This document shows, piece by piece, positions 29,922 to 39,238 of a DNA stretch of 46,521 nucleotides. The notes below the pieces were generated by a model. The model searched no databases. It was given only the letters and a program-made list of their open reading frames with translations, and was not told the origin of the DNA. The DNA lies in IMG/VR virus record IMGVR_UViG_3300023179_005629, positions 1-46,521 of that record; one strand, written 5' to 3'. Origin of the DNA: a virus. The position numbers and the translations under genes were made by a program. The stretch's first letter is position 1, and every line of letters begins with the position of its first letter.

Positions 29922-31630
29922 TTCATTTCAAGATAATACGATGGCGAAATTTTTTATCAACTGGAAATCATTTTACTGAGGTGCAATTAAATAATAATTC
30001 CACCACACTGATTATAGGTGAGAATGGTGCAGGTAAAAGCACAATTCTAGATGCGATATGTTTTGGTTTATTCGGTAAAGCATTTAGAAACATTAATAAA
30101 CCCCAATTAATAAATTCTATTAATCAAAAAAATTGTATTGTTGAAATTGAATTTAAAATAGGTAAAAAGGAATATAAAATAATAAGGGGAATGAAACCTG
30201 GTATTTTTGAGATCTACCTAGAAAATAATTTAATAAATCAAGATGCAGCAGTAAAAGATTATCAAAATTACTTTGAAGATAAAATTTTAAAATTAAATTA
30301 TAAATCTTTTACTCAGATAGTCATTTTAGGTTCCGCTTCTTTTACTCCCTTTATGCAATTGGCGCAAGGAACTCGACGCGAAGTGATTGAGGATATTCTA
30401 GATATACAAATTTTCAGTGTTATGAACAATATTCTTAAACATAGAATATTAGAAACAAAAGAAAAAATTAGAGAAATAGAAACTAGAATAGAACTAGATA
30501 AACAAAAGGTAAAACTGCAGCAGGATTACATCAAGCAACTTGAAGAAGATAAAAAGAAAAGACATGACGATATTCAACTTACAATCAGCGAAACTTATGA
30601 AGGCATCAAACTCCTTGAAGAAAAGATTGAATGCCTCTCAGGAGAACTCGGAACTTTATCGAATTCGATTGAGGATGATAACGAGATCTCTAAGCGAAGA
30701 ACAGAAATGGTTACTCTTTATAAATCATTGCAAATTAGAATTGAAAAAATCACAGATGAGATCGTGTTTTACGAAGAGCACGATACGTGCCCGACTTGTA
30801 CTCAGATTTTATCTAGTGAACTTAAGGAGACTGCAATCGGTAAACATGCACATAAGAAAGAAGAAATCTGTACTGCAGTTGATACGCTTAACAACAAAAT
30901 CCAAGAGCTTGAAACTAGAGCTAATGAAATCTTTGCCGCTAAACAAAAAATACTTGAAATACAAACCGAAATAACAAAATATAATACTGAGATAATTGGA
31001 GGTCAAAATTATATACGAAAACTTAAAAAGGAAATGGATGATTTCTCAAACAATCAAACTAGTACAGAAGAAGCCAAGATACAATTAAAAACTATAGCAA
31101 AACAAGTAGTAGAGGCAGCAGAAAACAGAGGTAAACTTAAAGAAAATTCTTTTTACTTGGATGCTGCCTCTTCTTTACTCAAAGATACCGGCATCAAAAC
31201 TAAAATTATTAAGCAGTACTTGCCTGTTATTAATAAATTGGTAAACAAATATTTGTCAGCAATGGACTTTTTCGTATCGTTTGAATTGGATGAAGCATTT
31301 AATGAAACTATCAAATCAAGGCATCGTGATGATTTTAGTTATGCATCTTTTAGTGAAGGTGAAAAGCAAAGAATAGATTTAGCTTTATTATTTACGTGGC
31401 GCACTATAGCTAAAATGAAAAATAGTGCATCTACTAATTTATTATTATTGGATGAAGTATTTGATAGTAGTCTAGATTCAAATGGTACAGATTTTGTTAT
31501 GAATCTTTTAAATACATTGGGGGATGATGTCAATGTATTTGTTATATCACATAAGGGAGATCAGCTATTGGATAAGTTTGACAATGTAATAAAATTTGAA
31601 AAGCATCAAAATTTTTCTAGGATAATTTAA
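29918..31630 (+). CDS. 46: Recombination ATPase subunit gp46 (Rad50/SbcC-like)
   Basis: A 570-residue SMC-type ATPase that partners gp47 in end resection and recombination-dependent replication. Walker A is GENGAGKS (about 34-41). A long coiled coil follows (about 165-430), interrupted by the zinc-hook CPTC (291-294). The ABC signature is SFSEGEKQR (about 477-485) and Walker B LLLLDE (508-513), followed by a D-loop-like SSLD. The final switch His lies in VISHKGD. It overlaps gp47 by ATGA, consistent with coupled synthesis of the complex. All motifs are intact, in contrast to the interrupted gp47 frame. Confidence 0.95.
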   Translation: MIHFKIIRWRNFLSTGNHFTEVQLNNNSTTLIIGENGAGKSTILDAICFGLFGKAFRNINKPQLINSINQKNCIVEIEFKIGKKEYKIIRGMKPGIFEIYLENNLINQDAAVKDYQNYFEDKILKLNYKSFTQIVILGSASFTPFMQLAQGTRREVIEDILDIQIFSVMNNILKHRILETKEKIREIETRIELDKQKVKLQQDYIKQLEEDKKKRHDDIQLTISETYEGIKLLEEKIECLSGELGTLSNSIEDDNEISKRRTEMVTLYKSLQIRIEKITDEIVFYEEHDTCPTCTQILSSELKETAIGKHAHKKEEICTAVDTLNNKIQELETRANEIFAAKQKILEIQTEITKYNTEIIGGQNYIRKLKKEMDDFSNNQTSTEEAKIQLKTIAKQVVEAAENRGKLKENSFYLDAASSLLKDTGIKTKIIKQYLPVINKLVNKYLSAMDFFVSFELDEAFNETIKSRHRDDFSYASFSEGEKQRIDLALLFTWRTIAKMKNSASTNLLLLDEVFDSSLDSNGTDFVMNLLNTLGDDVNVFVISHKGDQLLDKFDNVIKFEKHQNFSRII

Positions 31631-32184
31631 TGAAATTAGATTATAAACTAGTAGATGAACATGATGTAGTTCTAAGAATTGCTCCTGCAAAATTTTTATT
31701 TAATCAAAATATTAGTGTTGCAAAGGAGATGGCGGATAAACTTTATGAAACTATGATAGAGCAGAAAGGCATAGGACTATCAGCAAATCAGGTTGGGATA
31801 GGAATGCAGTTTTTTGTTATGGGATATGGCGAAAGTCGAAGAAATATCTTTAATCCTGTAATTTTAGAAAAATCCGAGGATGAAGTTCTTTTTAAAGAGG
31901 GATGCTTAAGTTTTCCTGGACTTTTTTTAAACATTAAAAGACCCTCTTGGATTAAAGTTAAATATCAAAATGAAATTGGGGAAAGTAAAGAGGAAATTTT
32001 TACCGGTATTACAGCCAGGGTGTTTCTTCATGAATACGACCACATGCAAGGTGAAATTTTTACAGAAAAGGTTTCCCGTATTAAATTAGATCTGGCAAAA
32101 AAGAAAAGAGCAAAGATTTTAAAACGATTAATTATAGATGTATCTACTCAGGCAATTAACGAGGCACGATTAAATGTCAAATAA
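31630..32184 (+). CDS. def: Peptide deformylase
   Basis: A 184-residue metallohydrolase that removes the N-formyl group from new proteins. All three family motifs are present: GIGLSANQ (47-54, usually GxGLAAxQ), EGCLS (90-94, metal-binding Cys) and HEYDH (134-138, metal-binding His pair with catalytic Glu). Aquatic phages commonly carry def, perhaps to sustain rapid processing of phage or photosystem proteins. Unlike many minimal phage versions it keeps a lysine-rich C-terminal helix (ISRIKLDLAKKKRAKILKRL-like, about 149-170). It overlaps gp46 by one base and the next gene by 11. Confidence 0.93.
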   Translation: MKLDYKLVDEHDVVLRIAPAKFLFNQNISVAKEMADKLYETMIEQKGIGLSANQVGIGMQFFVMGYGESRRNIFNPVILEKSEDEVLFKEGCLSFPGLFLNIKRPSWIKVKYQNEIGESKEEIFTGITARVFLHEYDHMQGEIFTEKVSRIKLDLAKKKRAKILKRLIIDVSTQAINEARLNVK

Positions 32185-32587
32185 TATTTTGCAAGAATAT
32201 GACAATTATGATTTTGGTTTTACTGCCATAGATTCAGAAGAATCTACACAAGAAAAAACTATAATTAATACTAAGGAAATAGTGCAACCGGTAAACGAAG
32301 AATTGGAAAAAATAAAGGTATTAGTTTTAGACATTCATTCAAAAATGGATATATTGGAAGAAATTATTAAAGCAGGTACAGGAAATAATTTTAATATAGA
32401 TGAGTATAAAAAATTAGTTGACCAAGATTTAAAAGAAAAATTAAAAAAACTAGAAGGTCTTATCTTGCCTCTTCTATTGAATTTAAAGAAAAATCCTAGT
32501 AAGGACACAATAAAGTGGCCTAATAGAGAACCTATTATTGATGCCCAGATAGCCAAAATACTTGCTATAACTAGACCAAATTTGTAA
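32174..32587 (+). CDS. Hypothetical acidic coiled-coil protein
   Basis: A 137-residue protein overlapping the deformylase gene. The first about 45 residues are acidic and probably disordered (YDNYDFGFTAIDSEES). A helical region follows with heptad-like hydrophobic spacing (EELEKIKVLVLDIHSKMDILEEII), then a lysine/leucine helix (DLKEKLKKLEGLILPLLLNLKK) and a conserved-looking end (IKWPNREPIIDAQIAKILAITR). Similar WPNR...ILAITR endings appear in small proteins of other marine T4-like phages (memory). No catalytic motif; function unknown. Confidence 0.6.
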   Translation: MSNNILQEYDNYDFGFTAIDSEESTQEKTIINTKEIVQPVNEELEKIKVLVLDIHSKMDILEEIIKAGTGNNFNIDEYKKLVDQDLKEKLKKLEGLILPLLLNLKKNPSKDTIKWPNREPIIDAQIAKILAITRPNL

Positions 32588-32616
32588 AATATTGAAAATA
32601 AAGGTTTTATGATTGC

Positions 32617-32645
32617 TTGACAGGTAATACTTCCTATTATATAAT
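32617..32645 (+). promoter_or_regulatory. Consensus sigma70 promoter for VWA/metallopeptidase gene
   Basis: TTGACA (32617-32622), a 17-base spacer and TATAAT (32640-32645): an exact consensus match. It lies 22 bases before the chosen ATG, with AAAGGAG between. The 12 bases GATTGCTTGACA recur at the promoter of the next gene. Confidence 0.85.
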
Positions 32646-32667
32646 AAGGTATATTAAAGGAGTAGGT

Positions 32668-34842
32668 ATGTCTATTGCAAATATATCCAACACCAAATCA
32701 GTTCTTGCTAAACTATTGGCGCAAGAAAATCTTACTGTAGAACATCGAAAAGTACATACAGCGATGTTTGATCCAATAAATCGTGTTCTTACTCTTCCTA
32801 TTTGGCGAGAGATGTCCTCGGATTTGTATGATTTATTGGTTGGCCATGAGGTCGGTCATGCTTGGGAAACTCCCCCTAAAGGTTGGCACAATGCTATTGA
32901 GGAAAAAGGAAGAGGATTCAAATCTTTTCTTAATGTTGTAGAGGATGCTCGTATTGAAAAACGTATAAAAAATCGATATCCTGGTCTTAGAGGCCCATTT
33001 TATAAGGCATACAAAGAACTTATGGAAAGGGATTTCTTTGGTGTAAAAGAAAGACCAGTTACGAGTCTGCAACTTATAGACAGAATTAATCTACACTATA
33101 AGATTGGACATTTTTTGAATATACCTTTCAAAACCGAAGAAAAACATTTTTTAGATAGGATGGATAATCTTCAAACTTGGGATGATGTGTATCAACTGGC
33201 ATCAGAGTTATATCAATATTCAAAAGAACAACCTACTACTTCTTTCGATGATATGTTTTATAGTGAAGATTTATCTGGAGAGGAAGAATATTCTGAAGAG
33301 TATGAAGATACAGATAATGAGGGGAATGAAGAATTGCCTGATAGATCAGGGGGATGCGATTTTGATCCCGAGTCTCTGACCGATAGAAATTTTAGAGAAA
33401 ACGAGTCCAAATTACTCTCCGGTGAAATCTATCCATACGTATATGCGTATCTACCAGAATTTGATTATAAAGATTTCATTATTGATTATAAAAAATTATA
33501 TTCTAAAACTGATTTCTCATCCTTTGATAACTATGAGGAAATTGTAAAACTCAATTTCTCATCTATAGGATCTTCTAATCTTGAATTATTAAAAAAGGAA
33601 AGTTTAACTTTTAATGAGGGTACTTTAATACTAGAATATAAGGAAAAGAATCATAAGTTTATTATGTATCTGGTAAAAGAATTTGAACTCAAAAGAAATG
33701 CTGCACAATATGCCAGAGCATCTGTTTCTAAAACTGGTGAATTAGATGTTGATAAAGTATGGTCTTATAAACTAAAGGAAGATTTATTTAAACGTGTAAC
33801 TAAAATACCAAATGGTAAAAATCACGGCATGGTAATGTTTGTTGATTGGTCGGGCTCTATGAGCAATAATATGGAGTCTACTCTTGAACAAACTTTAGTG
33901 TTGGCAGATTTTTGCAGAAAAGTTAAAATACCTTTTGAAGTGTTTGCATTCACTGATACTAGAAAATCTCTTCTATTTAATTTAGATAGCAATTCGAATA
34001 CTAATAAAGTTGATTCATATAAATTTTCAAGCTTGCCTAAAGATTTGTATGTAGATTCTTTTAATTTTTCTTTAATGAATTTACTTTCTTATCGAATGTC
34101 AAATCAAGATTATAGAAAAGCTCAAATTAGATTATTACAAATTGGTAGAATTTATGAAAAAAATCGTAATTTATCTTACGATGAAAGATTTATACTACGA
34201 GGAAGACAAGGTTGTATCCCCGACGGATGGTCCTTGAGTGGCACACCTTTAAATGAAACAATTATTGTTGCCACAAGATTTGTAGAAGCCTTTAAAACTG
34301 CATGCAAACTAGATGTTGTGAATACCATTTTTCTAACAGATGGAGATGGTTCTCCCATGAATACTATTTTTACAGAAAATGGTAGAAATAGTATGAAACA
34401 TGTAGCGGGCCATTTTAAATATAATCTAGTTCTTAAAGATAGAAAAACAGGAATAACAGTATTTGCAAAGCCAGAAGAGCAAACAACATCTGCTCTTCTT
34501 AGAATGCTTAAGCTAATTGCCAATACGAGATTAGTTGGTTACTATATAATGGAGTCTAGTCCTAGATATAGTATCAATTATTTAGCGCGCCAATATGGAC
34601 AGGAATTGAATTTAGATGATGTTATGAAAAATATGAGAAAAAATAAATACTTTTTACTAGAAGGAACTGGGTACGATAGCTATTTTCTAGTATCTGGAAA
34701 GGATTTGAAAATTTTGGACAATGAATTGGATGTTAAATCTGATAATACCAAAAAAGAGGTAATTAAAGAATTCATTAAGTTTCAAAAGAATAAAATTTTG
34801 AATAGAATTCTTCTTAATAATTTTATTGACAAGATTGCTTGA
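32668..34842 (+). CDS. Metallopeptidase-VWA protein (CobT-like), partner of the AAA+ ATPase
   Basis: A 724-residue protein from ATG 32668; an upstream in-frame TTG at 32617 is part of the -35 box and is rejected. The N-terminal domain has a zincin motif HEVGH (60-64) followed by FLNVVEDARIEKRI (about 87-100), which supplies a third-ligand Glu/Asp candidate. An acidic linker (about 196-232) follows, then a VWA domain with the MIDAS motif DWSGS (393-397), a Thr in FTDTR and a late Asp in LTDGDGSP. This layout matches CobT-like/VWA partners of MoxR-type ATPases. Cobalt chelation is unlikely to be its job in a phage; metal-dependent remodelling or proteolysis is possible. It has its own strong promoter. 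Confidence 0.82.
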   Translation: MSIANISNTKSVLAKLLAQENLTVEHRKVHTAMFDPINRVLTLPIWREMSSDLYDLLVGHEVGHAWETPPKGWHNAIEEKGRGFKSFLNVVEDARIEKRIKNRYPGLRGPFYKAYKELMERDFFGVKERPVTSLQLIDRINLHYKIGHFLNIPFKTEEKHFLDRMDNLQTWDDVYQLASELYQYSKEQPTTSFDDMFYSEDLSGEEEYSEEYEDTDNEGNEELPDRSGGCDFDPESLTDRNFRENESKLLSGEIYPYVYAYLPEFDYKDFIIDYKKLYSKTDFSSFDNYEEIVKLNFSSIGSSNLELLKKESLTFNEGTLILEYKEKNHKFIMYLVKEFELKRNAAQYARASVSKTGELDVDKVWSYKLKEDLFKRVTKIPNGKNHGMVMFVDWSGSMSNNMESTLEQTLVLADFCRKVKIPFEVFAFTDTRKSLLFNLDSNSNTNKVDSYKFSSLPKDLYVDSFNFSLMNLLSYRMSNQDYRKAQIRLLQIGRIYEKNRNLSYDERFILRGRQGCIPDGWSLSGTPLNETIIVATRFVEAFKTACKLDVVNTIFLTDGDGSPMNTIFTENGRNSMKHVAGHFKYNLVLKDRKTGITVFAKPEEQTTSALLRMLKLIANTRLVGYYIMESSPRYSINYLARQYGQELNLDDVMKNMRKNKYFLLEGTGYDSYFLVSGKDLKILDNELDVKSDNTKKEVIKEFIKFQKNKILNRILLNNFIDKIA

Positions 34843-34867
34843 CATTCTAATCAAATTAATTTAAAAT
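34839..34867 (+). promoter_or_regulatory. Sigma70 promoter for AAA+ ATPase gene
   Basis: TTGACA (34839-34844), a 17-base spacer and TAAAAT (34862-34867), one base from consensus. The -35 box overlaps the stop of the preceding gene. It shares GATTGCTTGACA with the promoter at 32617, suggesting duplicated control of the two partner genes. Confidence 0.75.
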
Positions 34868-34889
34868 TTAATTTTAGTGGAGCTATATT

Positions 34890-36044
34890 ATGAAATTTTC
34901 TGAAACACACAAAACTAGTATTCTCGAATCACTTAAACAAGTATTTGGTTCAACTGTTGAACGTAAACAACTTATTAAATATTTTAAAGATAAAAATGAA
35001 TCTGTCCCCAACTGGTTAGTAAACGGTGAAGAATACCGAGTAAGTAAGGGGGTAATTGGTTTTAATCTTGATGGTGCCAACAATGTGACAAACGATATCG
35101 CTCAGCCTGCACTATCTGCATCCGTTATACCTATGAAACAAAAGAAAATGTTACAAGATGTGGATAATCTTATTCCAGACAAAGATGAAACTTATGTACC
35201 GTTTGGTTTCTTCAAAGATTTAGAAATGATTATTAGACAGGGATTATTTTATCCTGTCTTTATTACTGGTCTAACTGGTAACGGTAAGACTACTATGGTT
35301 GAACAAGTTTGTGCGAAGTTAAAACGAGAATGTCTTCGTATCAACATTAGTATTGAAACAGATGAGGACGATCTGGTTGGAGGAAATACTTTAGTTGATG
35401 GTAATGTTGTATTTCGTGAAGGCCCTGTCATTACAGCAATGAGAAGGGGAGCAGTTTTGCTTATTGATGAGATTGATCGAGGTAGTAATAAATTAATGTG
35501 CATTCAAGGTATTTTAGAAGGCAAACCTTTCTTTCTTAAGAAAACAGGGGAAATAGTTTATCCTTCTAAAGGATTTAATGTAATTGCGACTGCTAACACC
35601 AAAGGGCGAGGAACAGATGATGGAAAATACATTGCAGCACAGATTTTAGATGATGCTTTTCTTGAGCGATTCCCCGTAACTGTTGAACAGGAATATCCTA
35701 CACCGGTAATAGAACGCAAAATTATTATCAATAATATGCAAACTGCAGAGTGTACTGATGAGGATTTTGCAGATAAATTAGTAAACTGGGCTGAGGTAAT
35801 TCGTAAAACTTTTATGGAAGGAGCAATTGATGAATTGATTTCCACAAGACGCCTAGTACACATTGTAAAAGCTTTTGCAGTATTTAATGATAGGCAAAAG
35901 GCAATTAATCTTTGTATTAATAGATTTGATAGCGATACAAAGACTGCTTTTATGGATTTATATAGTAAAATGGATAATAAATCCTCGACTGAGAATATTC
36001 CAACTGAGCAAGAAATAAAAATTGATGAAGAAATTCCTTTCTAA
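34890..36044 (+). CDS. cobS: CobS/MoxR-type AAA+ ATPase
   Basis: A 384-residue AAA+ protein. Walker A is GLTGNGKT (127-134), Walker B LLIDEIDR (190-197), sensor 1 VIATANTKGRGTDDGKY, and a later arginine-finger region LDDAFLERFPVTVEQEYPT. The N-terminal about 70 residues contain a small domain (MKFSETHKTSILESLKQVF, NWLVNGEEYRVSKGVIGFNL). It is the protein annotated as CobS in aquatic T4-like phages, where a true cobaltochelatase function is unproven. The adjacent VWA/metallopeptidase protein is its likely partner, in the manner of MoxR-VWA pairs. A terminator follows 18 bases after the stop. Confidence 0.9.
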   Translation: MKFSETHKTSILESLKQVFGSTVERKQLIKYFKDKNESVPNWLVNGEEYRVSKGVIGFNLDGANNVTNDIAQPALSASVIPMKQKKMLQDVDNLIPDKDETYVPFGFFKDLEMIIRQGLFYPVFITGLTGNGKTTMVEQVCAKLKRECLRINISIETDEDDLVGGNTLVDGNVVFREGPVITAMRRGAVLLIDEIDRGSNKLMCIQGILEGKPFFLKKTGEIVYPSKGFNVIATANTKGRGTDDGKYIAAQILDDAFLERFPVTVEQEYPTPVIERKIIINNMQTAECTDEDFADKLVNWAEVIRKTFMEGAIDELISTRRLVHIVKAFAVFNDRQKAINLCINRFDSDTKTAFMDLYSKMDNKSSTENIPTEQEIKIDEEIPF

Positions 36045-36061
36045 TTAGAATAACTTTTATA

Positions 36062-36086
36062 AAAGGGGCACACACTGTGCCCCTTT
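36062..36086 (+). terminator. Terminator hairpin after cobS
   Basis: Perfect 11-base stem AAAGGGGCACA / TGTGCCCCTTT with a three-base loop. The T-rich tail is short (TTTACTGTTTAT), so termination may be partial. It separates the recombination/cobS unit from the sugar gene operon. Confidence 0.8.
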
Positions 36087-36092
36087 ACTGTT

Positions 36093-36100
36093 TATAAATA
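36093..36100 (+). promoter_or_regulatory. T4-type late promoter for sugar-gene operon
   Basis: Exact TATAAATA, 33 bases before the gmd ATG and just after the cobS terminator. No other promoter or terminator is evident in the following 10 kb, so the sugar genes are probably transcribed late as one long unit. Confidence 0.8.
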
Positions 36101-36133
36101 TAAGAATATTATTATTTTATTATAGGACTTGAA

Positions 36134-37141
36134 ATGAAAAAAGCTCTTATCACCGGCATAACTGGGCAAGATGGGTCATATCTAGCAGAGCTGCTTTTAC
36201 AGAAGGGTTACGAAGTACATGGTGTTATTCGTAGATCTTCTAGTATCAATACGAGTCGTATAGATCATATCTACTACAATAAAAATCTCAAGTTACACTA
36301 TGGCGATGTTACTGATTCTTTGTCTTTAATGACGATTCTAAAACAATATCCTGTTCAAGAAATTTATAATTTAGCCGCACAAAGCCATGTAAAGGTTTCT
36401 TTTGAAACCCCCGAATATACTGGTCATGTAGATGCGTTAGGTACTCTTAAGATTTTGGAATCGATAAGACTTCTTGGTTTGGAAAAAGATGTTAAAATTT
36501 ATCAAGCATCTACTTCTGAATTATATGGATTGGTTCAAGAAATACCTCAGAAGGAAACCACTCCTTTTTATCCTCGTTCCCCATATGGTGTTGCTAAACT
36601 ATATGCCTATTGGATAGTTAAAAATTATAGAGAAGCTTATGATATGTTTGCTTGTTCTGGTATTTTGTTTAATCATGAATCACCGAGAAGGGGACACACA
36701 TTTGTTACTCAAAAAATTGTTCAAGGATTAAAGGCAATTCAGCAGGGCAAAACAAATCAACCTATTTTAATGGGAAATTTGAATGCTAAAAGAGATTGGG
36801 GGCATGCTAAAGATTATGTGAATGCTATGTGGCTCATGCTTCAAAGAGATAAACCAGAAGATTTTGTTATTGCTACTGGTAAGATGTATTCAGTTAGATT
36901 TTTTGCAGAATTGGCAGCTTCCTATTTTAACATGAACATTGAATGGGAAGGCGTGGGCCTAAATGAAGTAGGGATAGATACGATTTCAGGTAGAAAAGTT
37001 ATTGCCGTAGATAAAAAATATTTTAGACCTGCAGAAGTAGAGCAATTACTCGGTGACTCATCTAAAGCTAGAGAAGTTTTAGGATGGAAACCAGATCATG
37101 ATATCTTCTCATTAGCTGAGGATATGTGCCTTAATGGATAA
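36134..37141 (+). CDS. gmd: GDP-mannose 4,6-dehydratase
   Basis: A 335-residue short-chain dehydrogenase that turns GDP-D-mannose into GDP-4-keto-6-deoxy-D-mannose, the branch point to fucose, colitose and rhamnose. Motifs: NADP-binding GITGQDG (8-14) and [19 protein letters not shown] (T127, E129, Y131), catalytic YGVAK (Y151, K155), [10 protein letters not shown] and the late [29 protein letters not shown]. These are diagnostic for Gmd. The protein is about 40 residues shorter than the E. coli enzyme. It overlaps the following fcl gene by eight bases, so the first two pathway steps are coupled. Confidence 0.95.
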   Translation: MKKALITGITGQDGSYLAELLLQKGYEVHGVIRRSSSINTSRIDHIYYNKNLKLHYGDVTDSLSLMTILKQYPVQEIYNLAAQSHVKVSFETPEYTGHVDALGTLKILESIRLLGLEKDVKIYQASTSELYGLVQEIPQKETTPFYPRSPYGVAKLYAYWIVKNYREAYDMFACSGILFNHESPRRGHTFVTQKIVQGLKAIQQGKTNQPILMGNLNAKRDWGHAKDYVNAMWLMLQRDKPEDFVIATGKMYSVRFFAELAASYFNMNIEWEGVGLNEVGIDTISGRKVIAVDKKYFRPAEVEQLLGDSSKAREVLGWKPDHDIFSLAEDMCLNG

Positions 37142-38060
37142 AAATAGTAAAATATATGTGGCAGGGAATGGTTTAGTTGGTTCGGCTTTGGTAAGAAAAT
37201 TACGTAGTGAAGGATATCATAATTTTGTTACTGTAGCTAAATCTTCTGTTGATTTGCGAAACCAAGAAGAAGTTGATACTTACTTCAAATACACTAGACC
37301 AGAATATGTTTTTCTAGCAGCCGCAAAGGTTGGAGGCATTAATTACAATAAAACAGTTCCTGCGGAATTTATCTATGACAATTTAATGATACAATCCAAT
37401 GTTATAGATGCAGCATATCGATATAAAGTAAAAAAATTATTATTTTTAGGTTCTTCTTGTATTTATCCTAAAATTACTGAGCAGCCAATCAAAGAGGAGT
37501 ATCTCATGTCTGGCAAATTAGAACCTACTAATGAGGGGTATGCCTTAGCTAAAATAGCTGGTCTAAGAATGTGCGAATATTATACTAGACAGTATGGTTT
37601 TAACACTATAAGTTTAATGCCAGCAAATTTATATGGTCCCAACGATAACTTCAATCCAGATCGATGTCATGTTATTCCCGGGATGATTACTAAATACTAT
37701 AATGCCAAGGTAAACAATGAGCCGGGTATAGTTGCTTGGGGCGATGGTTCTCCTAAAAGAGAATTCTTATATTGTGATGATTTGGCGGATGCTTGCGTGT
37801 TTCTAATGAATAACTATGATAGTCCCGATATTATTAATGTGGGAAGTGATATTGAAATAACTATTAAAGATTTAGTTAAAATTATTCAAAATGAGATAGG
37901 CTATACGGGGAAGGTATTTTGGGATACTAGTTTACCTAACGGATCGCCAAGAAGGAAAATGGATTCCAGTAAATTATTTGGTATGGGGTGGAAACCTAAA
38001 GTGTCGTTTGAAGAGGGCCTGGTAAGAACAATCAAATGGTTTAAAGAGAACAAAGTATGA
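37134..38060 (+). CDS. fcl: GDP-L-fucose synthase (copy 1)
   Basis: A 308-residue epimerase/reductase that should make GDP-L-fucose from the Gmd product. The catalytic residues fall at the same numbers as in the E. coli enzyme: S107, C109, Y136, K140 and H179 ([20 protein letters not shown]). The NADP loop is AGNGLVGSA, one residue shorter than the usual AGHxGxVGS. The rest ([31 protein letters not shown]) is canonical. It sits between gmd and a ColD-like gene. With a second copy at 44587, one of the two could act as a GDP-L-colitose synthase (ColC), a close relative of Fcl. Confidence 0.9.
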   Translation: MDKNSKIYVAGNGLVGSALVRKLRSEGYHNFVTVAKSSVDLRNQEEVDTYFKYTRPEYVFLAAAKVGGINYNKTVPAEFIYDNLMIQSNVIDAAYRYKVKKLLFLGSSCIYPKITEQPIKEEYLMSGKLEPTNEGYALAKIAGLRMCEYYTRQYGFNTISLMPANLYGPNDNFNPDRCHVIPGMITKYYNAKVNNEPGIVAWGDGSPKREFLYCDDLADACVFLMNNYDSPDIINVGSDIEITIKDLVKIIQNEIGYTGKVFWDTSLPNGSPRRKMDSSKLFGMGWKPKVSFEEGLVRTIKWFKENKV

Positions 38061-39238
38061 ACAATAAAAGATGGCCTCTGATGGGTGAGACTATCACTGT
38101 GGGTGACAGAATTAAAATGGCATATTTTTGTTTAACTGCTAAAAGATTTACATATGGTGAAAAAGTAAAAGAGTTTGAAAATAAATGGAGTGAATGGTTA
38201 GCAGAGAATACACTTAACAATCATAAATCTATATATGTATCCAATGGTAGTACTGCTAATTTTCTTCTTGTTGCAGCTGTTATAGATAAGTATAGATTAA
38301 AAAGGGGCGATAAAGTATTACTGCCTGCCTGTACCTGGATGACCAATGTTGCTCCAATTATTCAATTAGGGTTGACACCTGTGTTCTGCGATGTTAATAT
38401 GCAGAATTATAGTTTTGATTTAGATGAAGCTAAACTGATAGCGAAAAAACATAGAGACATAAAACTCATCTTTGTTACTCATCTGCTAGGATTTCCTGCA
38501 GAAAATACTAAGCTAAAGGAAATTTTCCCTAAAGCTTTGATTATTGACGACGTATGCGAATCACATGGTTGTAGAGACGAAAAACAAATACGAGTAGGTA
38601 ATGATTCTTTAGGGGCTACCTTTAGTTTTTACTTCGGACATCATATGTCTACTATTGAAGGCGGCATGGTTACCACTAATGATATCGAGCTTTATGATCT
38701 AATGAGAATGAAAAGAAGTCATGGTCTTGCTAGAGAATCAATAGAGTTTGAAAAGTACAAGAAACTAAGCCCAGAGATTGATCCGCAATTTATTTTTCAG
38801 ACTGATGGGTATAATTTTAGAAACCATGAAATTTGCGCAGTTCTAGGATTATCTCAATTGACTAGACTTGATAGTATGGTTAAGGCAAGACGCAGCAACT
38901 ATATTGAATACGTTAAAATTGTAAATGACAATCTTGATTTATTTTATTCTCATGAATATGAAACAGGCAATAGTAGTTTTTGTTTTCCCTTTATTTGTAA
39001 ATCAAAAGAAATTAATTTACGTATGAAGAAAAAATTTAAAGAATATGGAGTAGAGTATAGGCCCGTGGTTGCTGGAAATCTATTATCGCAACCATTTTTG
39101 AAAAACTATAAAATGGAAACAGAGCGTAAAATTCCTAACGCTCAGATTATTCATACGCAGGGCGTTTATATTGGTAATAACCATTTTGTATCTAGATATG
39201 ATATGGACTTTTTAAGAGAAATTATTAGGGAAATTTAA
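38057..39238 (+). CDS. colD: PLP-dependent GDP-4-keto-6-deoxymannose 3-dehydratase, ColD-like
   Basis: A 393-residue DegT/DnrJ-type PLP enzyme overlapping fcl by ATGA. Fold motifs: YVSNGSTANFLLVAAV, LLPACTWMTNVAPIIQLGLTPVFCDV, IIDDVCESHGC. The internal-aldimine position reads SFYFGHHMSTIEGGMV, so His195 replaces the usual lysine (SFyxxKxxxxxEGG). That substitution is the hallmark of ColD, which removes the C3 hydroxyl of GDP-4-keto-6-deoxy-D-mannose on the way to GDP-L-colitose. Sugar aminotransferases such as Per keep the lysine. Its position right after gmd and fcl supports a GDP-linked substrate. An inactive aminotransferase is the alternative. Confidence 0.85.
   Translation: MNNKRWPLMGETITVGDRIKMAYFCLTAKRFTYGEKVKEFENKWSEWLAENTLNNHKSIYVSNGSTANFLLVAAVIDKYRLKRGDKVLLPACTWMTNVAPIIQLGLTPVFCDVNMQNYSFDLDEAKLIAKKHRDIKLIFVTHLLGFPAENTKLKEIFPKALIIDDVCESHGCRDEKQIRVGNDSLGATFSFYFGHHMSTIEGGMVTTNDIELYDLMRMKRSHGLARESIEFEKYKKLSPEIDPQFIFQTDGYNFRNHEICAVLGLSQLTRLDSMVKARRSNYIEYVKIVNDNLDLFYSHEYETGNSSFCFPFICKSKEINLRMKKKFKEYGVEYRPVVAGNLLSQPFLKNYKMETERKIPNAQIIHTQGVYIGNNHFVSRYDMDFLREIIREI

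Noticed and set aside
30540-30974. Alternative + frame inside gp46
   Set aside because: It overlaps the coiled coil and zinc hook of gp46, and its Lys/Arg/Leu-rich product looks like an out-of-frame reading.
32617-32667. N-terminal extension of the metallopeptidase/VWA protein from TTG 32617
   Set aside because: The TTG is the -35 hexamer of a consensus promoter whose start lies downstream; ATG 32668 has a good AAAGGAG site.
38057-39238. Per-type GDP-perosamine aminotransferase
   Set aside because: The aldimine lysine is replaced by His195 in a ColD-like context, so an aminotransferase is unlikely.
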